Positions 45,401-57,720 of a stretch of 64,000 nt of DNA are shown here, in pieces. Below the pieces are notes generated by a model. It did no database searches. It worked only from the letters and a program-made list of their open reading frames with translations, and was not told the DNA's origin. Location of the stretch: contig NC_086183.1 in the NCBI RefSeq assembly GCF_023053635.1, positions 34,949,501 through 35,013,500 on the forward strand. The letters run 5' to 3'. How positions within the stretch are numbered: position 1 is the first letter of the stretch; the number at the start of each line of letters is the position of its first letter. Made by a program: the position numbers and the translations under genes. The stretch is from Elgaria multicarinata webbii. Lineage: Eukaryota; Chordata; Lepidosauria; Squamata; Anguidae.

Positions 45401-46465
45401 GGAAAAGGCTTTTCTGTGAATATAGCAGGCTGAAGGTTTCATGTAATGTGTTTATTTATGAACCAATAGATCAGGAGACACAGCCAAACTGACATGTGGT
45501 CTTATGGTTGCAAAATAAAGAAAATGTTGGTTGTTGCTTACAGTTCTTCATTCCTTCGAATTATATTCCAGTCCTGCCTGTTCTTAAGAATACTGGTTGT
45601 AACCAATCTAATAATAACACTCCTTAGTCCCTAGGATCTTATTTTCACTCCCTCCTCACACAACTCCTGACAAGAAATCACTCAGCTAAACACCTCTACC
45701 CTCCAAACCCAATCACCAACAGCTCCCCAATATATATAGGCTCCTCCCCACTTTCCACCGCGTCACCAGCCACACCCACTCAGCCCAACATTCCGCACTC
45801 TCTAGACAGACTCACCCGATATACCGAAGGGAATAGAAATGTGGGTAACGCCACAGTGACCATACAAACAGCCCCAAAGACAGGCACGCGCACATGGTGA
45901 ACACCACACCCAAGTGTTGATATTCGTATTATTACCCACATATATGCAATCAGGTCATAAGCGTGCGCAGCGCATTTCATTGTGGTGTTGCACCCAGGGC
46001 GTTTCTTTTGAGGGTGAACATTTATTGAATACTCAATCATAAAGGACATTATTTTCATTCATTTATTTATTAAACACCGTAGGCACTGGCGCCCTGCTCT
46101 GCGTTCGGCTTGCCTGATCACGGGAGGGCTGTTGCAGGTGAGTGGGGGGGGGGGGGAGAATGAGGAGATGCTTCTCAAGCGTCAGTATTGGTGGGCCTTT
46201 GCAGTGGCACTGGCCAGAGGAGGGGGATGAGAGGTGATATTAGCCTTCGGGGCCCTTCGAAGCATGGCTCCCGGCAGAGAGGGTCCTGGCAGAGCCATTC
46301 CTTTTCGCTCCTGCTGCTGGGAGGAACAGCGTGCAGTTGGGGGCAGAGGAGCAGCCAGAGGGCAGCCGGAGGACCGTTCCTGCTGCAGCTCGGTGGCAGA
46401 GCTCCTGCTTTGGCTGCAGAGCGTCCCATGGCAGAAAAACCAACAGGAAGAGGAATTCAAGAAGC
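45400..46465. other. C-D spacer stretch without recognised gene
   Basis: AT-rich left half and GC-rich right half (G run at 46145). No exon or clear element seen. Confidence 0.5.
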
Positions 46466-46469
46466 GGGG

Positions 46470-46741
46470 AGGAGGCTCATCAGATTTGCAGACGACACAA
46501 AATTGGGTGGGGCAGTTACTACCTTAGAAGACAGAAACAAAATTCAAAATGATCTTGTTAGGTCAAAGATTAATTGGGCAGGAAAACCGGAATAAAATTC
46601 AAGAGAGAGAAGTTCAAAGTTCTTTATTTAGGAAAGAGAAAATCAAATGCGCAGGTGTAAGATGGGGGATACCTGGCTTGGCCTTACTATGTGCGAAAAG
46701 AATATTGTAGTTAATCTCAAACTGAATATGAGTCAGCAGTG

Positions 46742-46788
<47 letters not shown>

Positions 46789-46960
46789 CAAAAAAGCAGG
46801 CAAATTTAAGTTGCAGCAACAAAAGTGCAGCTTCCACATCATGGGAAGTAATCATTCCACTACACTCTGCAGCACTGGTAAGGCCTCTCCTTAAATACTG
46901 TGTCCAGTTCTGGACACCACATTTGAAGCAAGCAGAATTCAGATAATTCAAATAGCGATG
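46470..46960 (+). mobile_element. CR1 LINE internal/3' part with embedded (GAT)n
   Basis: Starts TCAGATTTGCAGACGACACA and ends CCAGTTCTGGACACCACATT, colinear with the CR1 part upstream of that at 49130. A (GAT)n tract (46741-46788) sits exactly where the related copy reads CAGTGCGATATGGCTGC. Confidence 0.88.
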
Positions 46961-48783
46961 GGTGAACTCTTCGATCCCCACCCTGTGTGCCGCTTCCAAC
47001 TCTTACCTACCCTGACGTTGGGGGGAGGGAGCCGCTGGACAGCCCCGCTGGCACCTGGTGAGTGGCGCACGGCGTCCCTCCCTCCCTGAGAGTGCGATTT
47101 TGCAGGAAATGGCAGTTAAGCTTCTTACATAAATCTCCATTTTGCACAAAATGGTGGCCATAACAGGGCCATTTACACAAAAATAGTCTAACTAGACCAT
47201 TTGCACCTGCAATTTTGCATAAATGGCCGTATTTACAGCTGCCATTTGTGCAAAATGGGGATTTACATAAAAAGCTTAGTGGGTTTTTTTGACAAAACAG
47301 CGGCTTGTCGGTAAGCGGGGATGCACCAAGTCAAGCAAGAGTGGGAATCCGCGGAGTGGTGCCTGGGGGCTGGTGGGAACCCACAGAGTCGATCCCCAAC
47401 CAGACATCCTCCGACATCCCTAAATTGGAATGAGTTCAGAGAAGAGCAGGAAAGATAATTCGGGGACGGTGAAGTTGGCACCGTTGAGTTACAGAATTCG
47501 GAGAGGCCTTTCCCTGACCCACCTTCTCCATGCCATGCTCCATTTCCCTTTTGTGTCATTGATCAGACTTATATGGCCTCCAACAGCCAAAGCTCTCCAG
47601 GTGATTTGCAAAGATGAACACCTTAAAATGCAGTAGAATAACACAATGTAAACCTACGTCCTGCTCTCCTGTCCTGTCTCCCACTTACCTTTTTCTCTTA
47701 GACCTCCAAATATTGTTCCTTCCTCATAGGGGAACTGACTTGCTATTGGCCAGTTATTGCAATTAGCCTCCCGTGTTGGCAATTTCAACATCTGTAGCCC
47801 ATCTCCCCCACCCACCCACCCACCCGCTGTTTTGCCAGGGGCTAGTTCTATGCTGCCACTTTATCGGGCAATTGTAACCATCATTTCCCAACAGCATATA
47901 AACAGTCTCAGGTCTTGCCTCATCCCAAGAGCAGATTGAAAGTTGCATAACATATGCTCTGGAATGCAAAAGGGCGGGAATGGAATTGTTGTTGGCTTGG
48001 CCGGTCGTTTAGTGGTCACACATGCACAGAGGCTTGGCCAAATTGGCCATGAGAGTTGGCTGCCCTGGACTCTTGCACAAGATGACATTCTTTCTGCTGC
48101 ACACACTGCAGCCAAGATCGGACTGAACATTTTGCTCCCATGGACTTTGCTGAACAGGGAGCGTAGTTGTTATGCAAAGAACCGCTGGGGCTCAAGTCTT
48201 TCAAAAGCCAGGCACATTGGGCCCTGGCAGTAGGGATGGTGCAGAAAACTGCAGTGGAATCGAATGAGCTGGCTTCTCCACAGACTTACAGATTGTTTTC
48301 TAACTTTCCAGAGTTTTGCACAAATTTAGTAATAGAAAAATACACACAACTTTTTAAAAAGGGGGGGGGGAGCTGGAAATGCACATTTCCCCCATAGGCT
48401 GAAGTATGAAAATGCACATTTGGGGATATATGTCAATTTTTGCAAGTGCAAATTTGCACAACTGCGAATTTGCGCAAATGTGAATTTGTGCAAATTCAGA
48501 AATGTGATTCTGTTGGTGAGCACACGATGGACCAAAAGGTGCCTGACAATCTGTGAAATGCAGACAGGATGAATTTTACACTTTCCATACATCCCTACCT
48601 GGGAGTTTTAGTAACCTCAGATGCTAGGGGAGGTGGCCAGGAGTGCACAGTGTTGAGGGCAAGTGGGCTTCCAGGCGAGGCACTTGTTGTGCAATGGCTG
48701 TTCCTCAAACGTGGAATCTGATGCAGGGCCCAGATGATGCCATCTTCCAAAATACTCCATTAGGATAGAAAGCCAGAACAGCT

Positions 48784-48830
<47 letters not shown>

Positions 48831-49000
48831 TGGTATCGCCTAGGGCTGCAATCTGGCATTGACAGCAGGTTCTGGGGCTGGGTCCTGGAGTGCCCCACCT
48901 CAGATTAAGACCTGGCTAAACTCTGAACCTGCAAGTGGAGGACCTGACCCTTTCAAAGCCATGCAAATTGGTTAGCCATTTAGATGTATTTTCTCCCAGT
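46960..49000. other. C-D spacer with AT-rich unclassified repeats
   Basis: Includes an imperfect inverted repeat at about 47115-47280 (CATTTTGCACAAAATGG against CCATTTGTGCAAAATGG), a degenerate tract of GCAAATTTGCAC-like words at 48410-48500 and an (AAT)n tract at 48785-48830. No exon recognised. Confidence 0.55.
48785..48830. repeat. (AAT)n microsatellite
   Basis: About 15 AAT units, with no clear LINE tail attached. Confidence 0.95.
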
Positions 49001-49129
49001 TTGAAGAGATCCTTTTGGAGCACCTCACACCCTCTTTTTGTTTTAACCACCCTAAATAATGTGGTGTCATCAGCAAAGATGCAAATTGGTAGCTATCACT
49101 GGTAGTAAATTCCATAGTTTAACTTTGTG

Positions 49130-49800
49130 CTGTGTGAAGAAGTGATCTTGGAATTGTTGCAGATCACAAGCTGGATATAAGCCAACAGTGCGATATGGCT
49201 GCAAGAAGGGCAAATGCTATTTTGGGCTGCATTCATAGAAGTATAGCTTCCAAATCACGTGAGGTACTGGTTCCTCTCTATTTGGCCGTGGTTAGGCCTC
49301 ATCGAGAGTATTGCATCCAGTTCTGGGCTCCAAAATTCAAGAAGGACACAGACAAACTGGAGTGTAACCAGGATGATCAGGGGTCTGGAAACAAAGCCCT
49401 ATGAAGAGAGACTGAAAGAACTGGGCATGTTTAGCCTGGAGAGGAGAAGACTGAGGGGACAGCACTCTTCAAACACTTAAGGGGTTGTCACACAGAGGAG
49501 GGCCAGGATCTCTTCTCGATCCTCCCAGAGTGCAGGACACGGAATAACGGGCTCAAGTTAAAGGAAGCCAGATTCCAGCTGGACATCAGGAAAAACCTCC
49601 TGACTGTTAGAGCAGTACGACAATGGAACCAGTGACCTAGGGAGGTTGTGGGCTCTCCCACACTAGAGGCCTTCAAGAGGCAGCTGGACAAGCATCTGTC
49701 AGGGATGCTTTAGGGTGGATTCCTGCATTGAGCAGGGGGTTGGACTGGATGGCCTTGTAGGCCCCTTCCAACTCTGCTATTCTATGATTCTATGATTTTA
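49130..49800 (+). mobile_element. CR1 LINE, longest 3' copy in the window
   Basis: From TGATCTTGGAATTGTTGCAG through TTCTGGGCTCCAAAATTCAA and AAAGCCCTATGAAGAGAGAC to the CTATTCTATGATTCTATGAT tail. A useful reference for the other CR1 pieces here. Confidence 0.92.
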
Positions 49801-50384
49801 TCTGTCCTGAATCTCCCACCAATCAGCTTCATGGGATAATGACCCCTTTGGGTTCTGGTATTATGAGGGAAAGAAATAAAGGCTCTCTGCACATGCTCAT
49901 GTACCCTCTCATTCCTATTACTGCTATACAAGGCACATGTTTGAGCTTTGACATGGAGAACAGGTTCAGAGACTCAGCGTATTATCCTCAGATATGAGAG
50001 AGGGTGGTGCCAGTGAATCAGGGCTCTCAATGCCGTTCCCACATAAGAGGCTAAGAGATGCCAAGATGCAATTATTGGATTTCCACTAATCCTGCCTCCC
50101 CTTTTGCATCCAGAAACTCCAGGCATCCTCTTTTGCTGTGTGCTGTTTGTACCATCTGGCCCAGGAGGGCGATGCAGATGAAACTGTGCAAGTGGCTGCA
50201 GGGGAGGCTGAGGGGCTTCTGGGCAGGTGCTCAACCCCTGAGAATGCTCTCTCCAGTGGGAGAGGGGCCAGGTCATAATTGGGCAACATTTAAGCTGCCC
50301 AGAAAGTGCTGAGAGGGTGAAACTACCTGCTTGCTCACGATAGATTCAGGAGCAGAACCTGCAGGGTGCTGGTCTATTCACCAG

Positions 50385-50720
50385 AGAATTCTAGAGCTGG
50401 AACGGGGCCTTGGAGGAAATCCAGAGCTCACACATTTCCAGCAGATGGCTGCCCAGCCTCAACTGGAAGTCCTCCAGTGAAGGTTGGAGAGCCTCCAGCC
50501 CTTGAGCTAACTGGATCCGTTGTTGGTCTGCGCTTATGGTCAAGACATTCCTGCCAACGCACACCTGAATTCTGCCCTCCTGACACTCAAGCTCTGTGGA
50601 GCTAGGCCTGCCCTCTGGGGCAACAGTGAAGAAGTCTTTGCCCCCTTCTCTGGGAGAGCCCTTTAGGGGGTTTGAAGAGGGTGGCTATGCCCCCCTTCAG
50701 TCCTCTCTAATAAGGGTGGG
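50385..50720 (-). mobile_element. CR1-like LINE 3' part, other subfamily
   Basis: Reads in reverse with TCTCTGGGAGAGCCCTTTAG and CAACTGGAAGTCCTCCAGTG; matches the CR1 3' layout but not the common subfamily here. Confidence 0.55.
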
Positions 50721-51599
50721 GGAGATTCCTTCCTCTCCCTGGTGCCTACTCAAGTTCACTTGAGGCGGATCAAGTCATATTTACGCAGCAAAGCCTGCCC
50801 ACTGACCAGCCCCTCATCTGGGGGTCTTTTATTGTGAAATTCCCATTCTTTGTTTACTCACTTTTTATGGGGCGAAGCCAGTCTATGTGTAAGCTTCTGG
50901 AAGTAATTTAGGAACTCTATCAGACTCAGAATTAGCTAGAAACTATTATTTATGATTATTTTTTATTCAGTTCCGATTTCTCTTACTCCTTTATCCTGAA
51001 CCAATAAATATATTGAATTGGAAGCTTGGAGTTCCTTGAAGAGCTTTGCTTGCCCGCACAGCCTCACCTAAAAGGATGTCCTGATGAACTGACCCTTCCT
51101 TTCCTGCCTTCCTGGCTACGTTCTCCTGCCCACAAGTTTGGATGGAAGTCTTTTTAAAAAATACATGGGTGGGAAGACTGGTCCCAACCTGGAACCTCTG
51201 AGAATGGAAATGTTCAGTCAGCCTTTCCCTTTCGTGGTTGTTAGCTGAACGGAGCAGCGCTCAGAGCTGAGAAGAGGGCGAGCCCATTGGAGAGACTCTT
51301 CTGGAGGGAGACCTGGGAAATGGACCTGGTGGCTGGGGAGAGCAGGCGGTCAGGCTGCGAGGCTGCGGTGACACTTCAGAGCCCAGCATCAGGTGGGATT
51401 CAGCCAGAGGTCTGGCCAGAGGAACCGTTAGCAAGTGAGACGGAATAATCTTCCCCAGAAGCCACAGGCAACAGGAGGAGCTGAAGGCCAAAGAAAATGT
51501 GCATCCCCAGATGCCCCAAGGGGAAGGCCTCAAGCAAGCAGGGTGTGAGTGCCACAGCCAGCAACACACACACACCCCGAGCAAGTGGCATCCAGAATC

Positions 51600-51830
51600 A
51601 GCCATGGATCGCCTCCTCGTCCTCCGTGAATTTGTCCAATCCCCCTTTTAAAGCCATCCAATTTGATGGCCGCCATCACATCTTGTGGTAGCCAATTCTG
51701 CAGCCTACCTCTGCGCTGTGCGAAGAAGGAATTCTTTTTGTCTTCCTTAAATCTCCCACCGCCTATCTTGACCTGAGCTCCACAATTGTAGGGTGTGAAA
51801 GTGCCTCAGTTGAGTCAAGAAGGTTACCCA
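51600..51830 (-). mobile_element. CR1/L3-like LINE fragment
   Basis: ATTTGTCCAATCCCCCTTTT, GATGGCCGCCATCACATCTT, GCTGTGCGAAGAAGGAATTC and AATCTCCCACCGCCTATCTT, reverse orientation. Confidence 0.65.
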
Positions 51831-53250
51831 AGAAGTGTTAATGAGAGCAACTGCGGTGCTTCAGGCAAGAAATGTGATGTGGGCAAGTTTAATTAAAGGT
51901 TCATTCCATGTACTCTTGTGTGGATACAGATAAGAAACCAATTAAGATTAAGGAGCTTCATAATTAAGATGGGGGTACACAGAATTCATCAGATGAAATC
52001 CTCACATTGGCATCACTTTTAAATTCCCATCTTGATCAAGTATCACAGGAGACCTCAACCTTTTTGAACCAGTGGGCAAATTTGGGATGCTGAGGAAGGT
52101 CGCGAGTGCAATCAGTCAGCGGCTGGCCCGGGGGCCTTCCCTTCCACAAGACACCCATTTTACAGGAAGTAAATGGGTGAGACGAAAGGCAAGCACTTGC
52201 CAAAAATACAAGCCAGATGTTGGGCCTGAGCCCCAACACATAAAACCATGCCTTTGAACCTGCCGTTTTCTGCTCCGACAGGAACTCATTACATAGAAAA
52301 GCAATTAACTTTCCCAAATCGCCTCCAACGTTAATTTATTCCATCGAGATTACTTTCCCCAAATTAATAGGAAGATCATTCCCAAATCTTAATGAACAAC
52401 GGCACACCTCATACTTCAAACACACCAGGAAGAGATTTTCTGCTTTCATGGCACACTCGGCCAATTAAAGCACCACATACCCCCCCCCAAAAAACCCACC
52501 CCCAAATGAACCATTTTTATGTGGCAGACTGCACGAGACATGGCACTAGTTCAGGTATATGTGGGTGAGGTTTTATGGCATCAACAAGCTTCCTTTTAAA
52601 AAAAAGAAGGAATTACCCTTAAGCAAATGCCCGCTCCTCCAGAAAAACACCGTGCAATGGAAGTCCACGGGAATTACTTCTGTGAAGATGTGTTTAGAGC
52701 GCTGTTTTCAGTGCAGAAGTAGAGATTTCGAAGAGCAAAAGCCATAAGTGGAGATTTTAAAAGAACGAAACTTATCCCAGAGCAACATGCTGATTTAAGG
52801 CTCATTGTGGGGGAAACAAAGCGTGATCCTGTGCAGCTCTGGATAGGGTGCAACTTTCACCTCCTCCTACCTACCAGCACTGTATCCCCCAGCCGGGGCC
52901 AAAACCAGAATCCCAACCACACCGAAGTCAGCATGACAGGACAACCAGACACAGAATGGTTTTGCAAAAATGTGGGTTTTATGGCATGAAAAACCACAGT
53001 TGCTGTGGAGAGGCAGGAGCATCCTGAGTCAGGGGGGGCAGGCACCGGAGTAACTCCCCACCCCCGTGTCCCATCCATTCAGACATTCAACTGCACCTTC
53101 CATTCATCCGTCATTCAAGCACACACACGACCCTCCCTTCTCTGCCTCCCACACCTGCGGCCTGCCCCAACGCACCTCCAAGCACCCTGGCAGCCCCACC
53201 CCCACCACCCCCACCGCCCTTCCCCCACAAGCTCACCTGCTCGGCAGGCT
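51830..53250. other. Spacer upstream of the CYP2 pseudogene
   Basis: No exon 1 of the pseudogene, no other exon and no clear transposon was recognised. Confidence 0.5.
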
Positions 53251-53254
53251 TGGA

Positions 53255-53375
53255 GCTATTTTATGTGCTGTTTTTCTTTTTAATTGTACTTTTTAATGAT
53301 TAAATTGTTTGCTTTTTGTAAGCCACTTTGGTCCCCAGGAAAATGGTACTGAAAAATAAAACAACAGCAGCAGCA
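53255..53375 (+). mobile_element. LINE-like 3' tail ending in (CAG)n
   Basis: AATTGTTTGCTTTTTGTAAG-CCACTTTGGTCCCCAGG, then AAAATAAAACAACAGCAGCAG; same tail type as at 16930-17106. Confidence 0.5.
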
Positions 53376-53792
53376 GGTGCACAAGAGTAAGTGTTTTTGT
53401 AACTGAAGGCTTCTGATCTTTGCTGGTTACAACTCATTCCTTTGCTGGTTAAAAGCCCATTGCAGTCTCCCATCTGAAAGCACCTAGAAGTTTTGAAAGA
53501 GCCGTCTGGTTGCTTGGGGGTGCAGGGTCTCCCCCAGGGGATCTGGTATGACCTCGTGGACCTGCTGCCTTGGAGGGGCCCCACTGTTGGCATCTACTCA
53601 CGCTCTCTTTGTCCATTTTGGGATAAAGCAAAGAATACGAGGAGGAGGCCCCTCCAGGGCGAATGACCGCTGCCCCCACCCATGGGACTCTGTTTCTCAT
53701 GGCTCAGTTCCCCACACCTCAGCAAGCAACCCAGCTGGCTCAGCTCCCTTGTCCACCATCCCAGATTCAGCCTCCTTTTCCCCTCTGTGCAG

Positions 53793-55070
53793 CTCAGCAA
53801 GAGCTACGGGCCCGTCTACACCGTCCACCTGGGCTCTCTGCCTTGCGTCGTCCTCTGTGGCTACTAAGCCGTGAGGGAGGCCTTGGTGGACCAGGCGGAT
53901 GACTTCAGTGACCGTGGGGACTTCCCCGTGTTCTATTGCTTCACCCAGGGCAACAGTAAGCAAAGTGGCCCGATGTCCTCTTTTATAGAAGGTGGTTGTC
54001 CTCTCAGGGAAGGTTTGAGTTCGGGCTTGAGGGTCCTTGGAGAGGTGAGTGAGGAAGCTCCAGAAAGAGAGAGAGACCCGGGCCCAGCCAAAGTCTCCTA
54101 CGCTTTCCCCTCCTGCAGGCATCACCTTCTCCAATGGGGAACAGGGGAAGATCCTGCGTCATTTTGCATTGCACACGCTGAAGAATTCTGGGATGGGGAA
54201 AAGCCAGCAGATCCATATGTTCCAACGGCTCATAGAGCTCACTGGGCAAAGCGGAATAGCAAAGGCCTCTGGCATCAGGCCTGGGAAAGGCCCAAGGGCT
54301 CAGAATGCATTCCTATGCTTTGCGCTGCCTGGGGGTGGGTCCGCGGTGACCAATGGGTGAAGGAGCCGGCAGTGCCCTACATAAAGTTGCAACCAGGCCA
54401 GCAAAAGGCCATGCAAGCGTGGTGGGATGGCGCCCTCTCCTGCCTGGCCATAAGATACACCCGATGGGAGAACGCCCAGAGGAGCTCCATCCCACGAGAG
54501 TTTTATTGCACCCCTGGTACTGGCCACTTGCAGATTTCCGACCTCAGCTCCCCTAAAATCCCAGTCACCAAACCGGTCCAAAAATGAGCAGAGCTTACGC
54601 TTGCCTGGAAGCGACTCCTTCTACCTGAGCAAGCCCAAAGTCCCACATAGGTGAGTCTGGTGGCGCTTGTCCAAGCGCAGCACACACATGGCCAGGTCGA
54701 CCTCACGCACATTGCAAAGCTGGGTCTTGGCACTGGGAACGGGTTCTCTGGCACAGAGTCCTGGGCGATCAGGTTTTGTGAACCACTTTAGAATGCCAGT
54801 AGGATTAAAGAGCAGGATATTAATCAACGCACCATTGAACTAAGAGGGCCCTCCTCTGACCCGCCTGTCCTTTGCTCCTCACCTGCTGGGAAGCGGATCT
54901 GCCTGGGAGCTGGCCTGGCCTGCATGGAGATCTTCCTCTTCCTCACCACCCTCCTCTAACACGTCACCTTCCAGCCGCTGGTCACCCCCGCGGGCATCGA
55001 CCTGACGCCGCAGTGCACTGGCCTGGGCAACGTGCCCCGTGCATTCAAGTTCAGAGTCCTCCCTCGCTAG
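53793..55070 (+). pseudogene. CYP2 pseudogene, copy D (exons 2, 3 part and 9)
   Basis: Remnant of a CYP2 gene. Exon 2 (53793-53955, normal 163 bases, good acceptor and GTAAG donor) reads YGPVYTVHLGS and ALVDQADDFS but has an in-frame TAA at 53865-53867. Exon 3 starts properly at 54119 but loses similarity after GMGK near 54203, and its C-helix tryptophan is glycine (GEQGK for the usual GERWK). Exon 9 (54889-55070, normal 182 bases) keeps the haem loop GKRICLGAG and ends LPR-stop, but has an in-frame TAA at 54957-54959 and TG in place of the acceptor AG. Exons 4-8 are missing from the 690 bases between, and no exon 1 was recognised upstream. It lies between intact copy C and EGLN2, marking the worn edge of the cluster. 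Non-function is near certain. Confidence 0.94.
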
Positions 55071-55275
55071 CTCTGGAGGGGGCAAAGGGGCTCCAGGCCA
55101 GCTTGCTTGGTCCCCACCCCCCGGTTCTCCTTCAGCTGGGGATCAGGGCCCAAGAGAGGCTCAGGGCTGCATGGGACTCACTCGCTTGCCTGATCCAAAT
55201 TCAGCACCAAGGAATCCAAGTTCTGCAGCCTGTACATCTTTTGTGTATGTGCGCAAATCTTCTTACTTTGCATAA

Positions 55276-55438
55276 TTCATAGAATCATAGAATAGCAGAG
55301 TTGGAGGCCTTCAAGAGGCAGCTGGACAACCATCTGACAGAGATGCTTTAGGGTGGATTCCTGCATTGAGCAGGGGGTTGGACTCAATGGCCTTGTAGGC
55401 CCCTTCCAACTCTGCTCTTCTACGATTCTGATTCTATG
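55276..55438 (+). mobile_element. CR1 3' tip with an inverted head
   Basis: About 28 bases of reverse-oriented CR1 tip (TTCATAGAATCATAGAATAG) join directly to a plus-oriented CR1 end from AGGCCTTCAAGAGGCAGCTG to ATTCTGATTCTATGA. Lies 200 bases past the CYP2 pseudogene. Confidence 0.85.
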
Positions 55439-56589
55439 ACAGCCTGCCCAGTGAAGCACTGCTTAAAATGGGGAAGGAAGCAAGTGCCTGGCCCCGGCCA
55501 GGAAGCATCAGCAGCTGCCAGCACTGAGCCTCCACCAGGCAGGCAGGCAGGCAGGCGGGCATTTCCACCGGCCGGCTGAAGGAAGTGCCTCCCTCTCCTT
55601 TCAGCAATTGCAATTTGGGAGGCAACGTCGTACCTCCGCATTTAGGAGTCAAACGTGGAAAGCTATTGCCAGTTCCAGAAAACGTAGTCGATTAGTTGCA
55701 CGAGTTGTAATTGAAAATCATTCATCCACACATTCATTTGGATATGAATAAAAACCTGCCGCTCGCAATGCGTGCCCATGTCACAGCAGGCCCCTTCATG
55801 CAAGAGGCACACGCCGAGGATTGGGAACACCTCTGGGAAGGGCTTGGCTGCCACCCACAGGTGTTGGAGCTCATTGCAGTTTTAAAAAATTATTTTAAAT
55901 TTTAAAGAATTTAAAATTCTTTTTAATTCTGGGGGGGCAGGCTTTTCAGGCTAAAGGGCCACATTCTCTCATTACAACCAGTGGGTGGGGCCAAAGAAAA
56001 ACCATGGGTGGAGCCTCTCACTCTCTCTCTCACACACACAGACAGAGAGAGAGAGAGAGAGCGCAGAAGTTGCATATGACGAAGGGGCTTTTCCACATGG
56101 TCAGGACGGGTTGCACATGGAGGCTTGCAGGTCCTTTAAACCATGCTGTCAGCCTCCAGGGCCCCTCCCAGAGATGATGACTCTTCTCCAGATCTACACG
56201 TCGTTGCGAAGGCACTTCCGTACGTCTTTTTTAAAGACGTAACCTAAAAGAAGCGCCTCTTTCTTTACAGTGTGTACTGTGAGCTAGGCAGCGCCGCCTG
56301 TGGAAGAATCTCTACCCCATTCAAAGACGCTGCTCTGCTCTGGCTGCTTCCCGCTCGCGTGTTCTTGCATTCGAATAATCCCCCCTCCCACCCAGCGGCT
56401 CTTCTGGCGCGTCCCGGCGGCGGCTCCTCCTGCAAAACACTTTTCTCCCTCACAAAAAAAAACATGACGTCATACCGAGCGTGGACCCGAACATGCATGC
56501 ACCCCTTAAGGTGCGCCGTGCGCTCCACCTCACTCAGAGCGCCTTCCCCCCTACCGACCCCCAGCTTCGCGAGTTCAGCCACTGTCCCC

Positions 56590-56638
56590 CCGCCCCCCCC
56601 AAACAGTCCCACGGCTATTGGGCAGTATAGAAATGTAA

Positions 56639-56681
<43 letters not shown>

Positions 56682-56682
56682 G
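56590..56682 (+). mobile_element. LINE/SINE 3' tail with (AAAT)n
   Basis: CACGGCTATTGGGCAGTATA then AGAAATGTAATAAATAAATA. The body before it is not classified. Confidence 0.65.
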
Positions 56683-57634
56683 GCTGGCATCCGGAAATGC
56701 CTTCTAGGGCGCAGTTGATCCAATGTTCATCGTCCCAGGACTTGGGAAAGGGCGGAGGGAGAGACCCTTCTCTGCGCTGGAATTCCCCTGGAGAGATGCT
56801 ACCGGGGAGAGCAGAGGAAGGGCGGCATTAGCTGCAGGGGCGGCATCTCCCCACGTCCCCCCAAGAGGCAAGCGGGGAGCATCGCTGCAGACACACAGGC
56901 GATGAGGCCCCCGCCCCAGGGGCAGCCAAAGCAGGGGGCTGCATGACAGCCAGTCCCGGGAGGGGGGGGGGAGTGAGTGGGCGGCATTTCTGTGGTCCTG
57001 CCACGGGAAGTCGGTTGCCGCTGCCGGGGTGAGCCGAGGGAGGCGACTCTTTCTGTGGCTCCTTCAGGTTGGGTGGAGGGTGAAGGCTCTGCTCGGGGGG
57101 GGGGGGGCAGAGACCCAGTGAGAGCGCTGTGGACCGGACCTCGGGGTTGCCGTGAGAAGGGCTTCTCTTGGCGCTGTGGGTTTGAAAGCGTTGTTCAGCA
57201 TCTTCCGCTGTGTCCTCCGTCTTCAGGGTAGAGTACTTGTCCTTTGCCACCCCTCCCAAGGCAGCCATTTTGTGGTGGTGCCCAAGACAGTTTCTCTGAA
57301 AAGCTGTGCCTCCTGCTGACCTAGAGCCTTCCCCCACCAGAAGCCCTAGAGAGCGCCTGCCGGCCAGGGGCGACCATACGGAGCTAGGTGGCCTGGGAGA
57401 AGGGCTGCTCCTCGCCTTCCAGAGCGGCACAGAGCGGCAGCCCCACAGATCCAGAGAACGTGGCAGCCGTGGCTTGGAGGCGCTGACCTCCCCCTGCGCA
57501 AAGGCTCACGTGGACCCCTGAAGCGACACCTCGTCCCCAGATCAGGGAGAAAGGAACCAGGAGTCCTGGCCCACCGGCCCGCCCCACACCTCTTCCACAA
57601 ATGGGCAGCCCGAGGCCATTTTGATGAGGTAATG

Positions 57635-57640
57635 TTTATT
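57635..57640 (-). terminator. Candidate polyadenylation signal of EGLN2
   Basis: AATAAA on the minus strand about 590 bases past the EGLN2 stop codon, implying a 3' UTR of roughly 0.6 kb. That UTR would contain a purine triplet repeat (57683-57720) and a CA-type repeat near 57975. The motif is seen; its use is inferred from position. Confidence 0.5.
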
Positions 57641-57682
57641 CCATCCCATCTCAGAGCCCAAACAGTGGCTTATTCGCCACTG

Positions 57683-57720
57683 CCGCCTCCTCCTCCTCCT
57701 CCTCCTCCTCCTCCTCCTCT
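57683..57720. repeat. (CTC)n microsatellite in the EGLN2 3' UTR region
   Basis: About 12 CTC units on the plus strand, so purine-rich (GAG)n in the EGLN2 transcript sense, between the stop codon and the candidate polyadenylation signal. Confidence 0.93.

Noticed and set aside
50870-51060. Possible LTR end with AATAAATAT before 51020
   Set aside because: No matching start, promoter motif or duplication was found, so the AT-rich signal alone is not enough.
53871-54587. A 238-codon open frame in the CYP2 pseudogene region
   Set aside because: It starts after the exon 2 stop, crosses the exon 2 donor and exon 3 acceptor, and loses P450 similarity. It is intron read through by chance.
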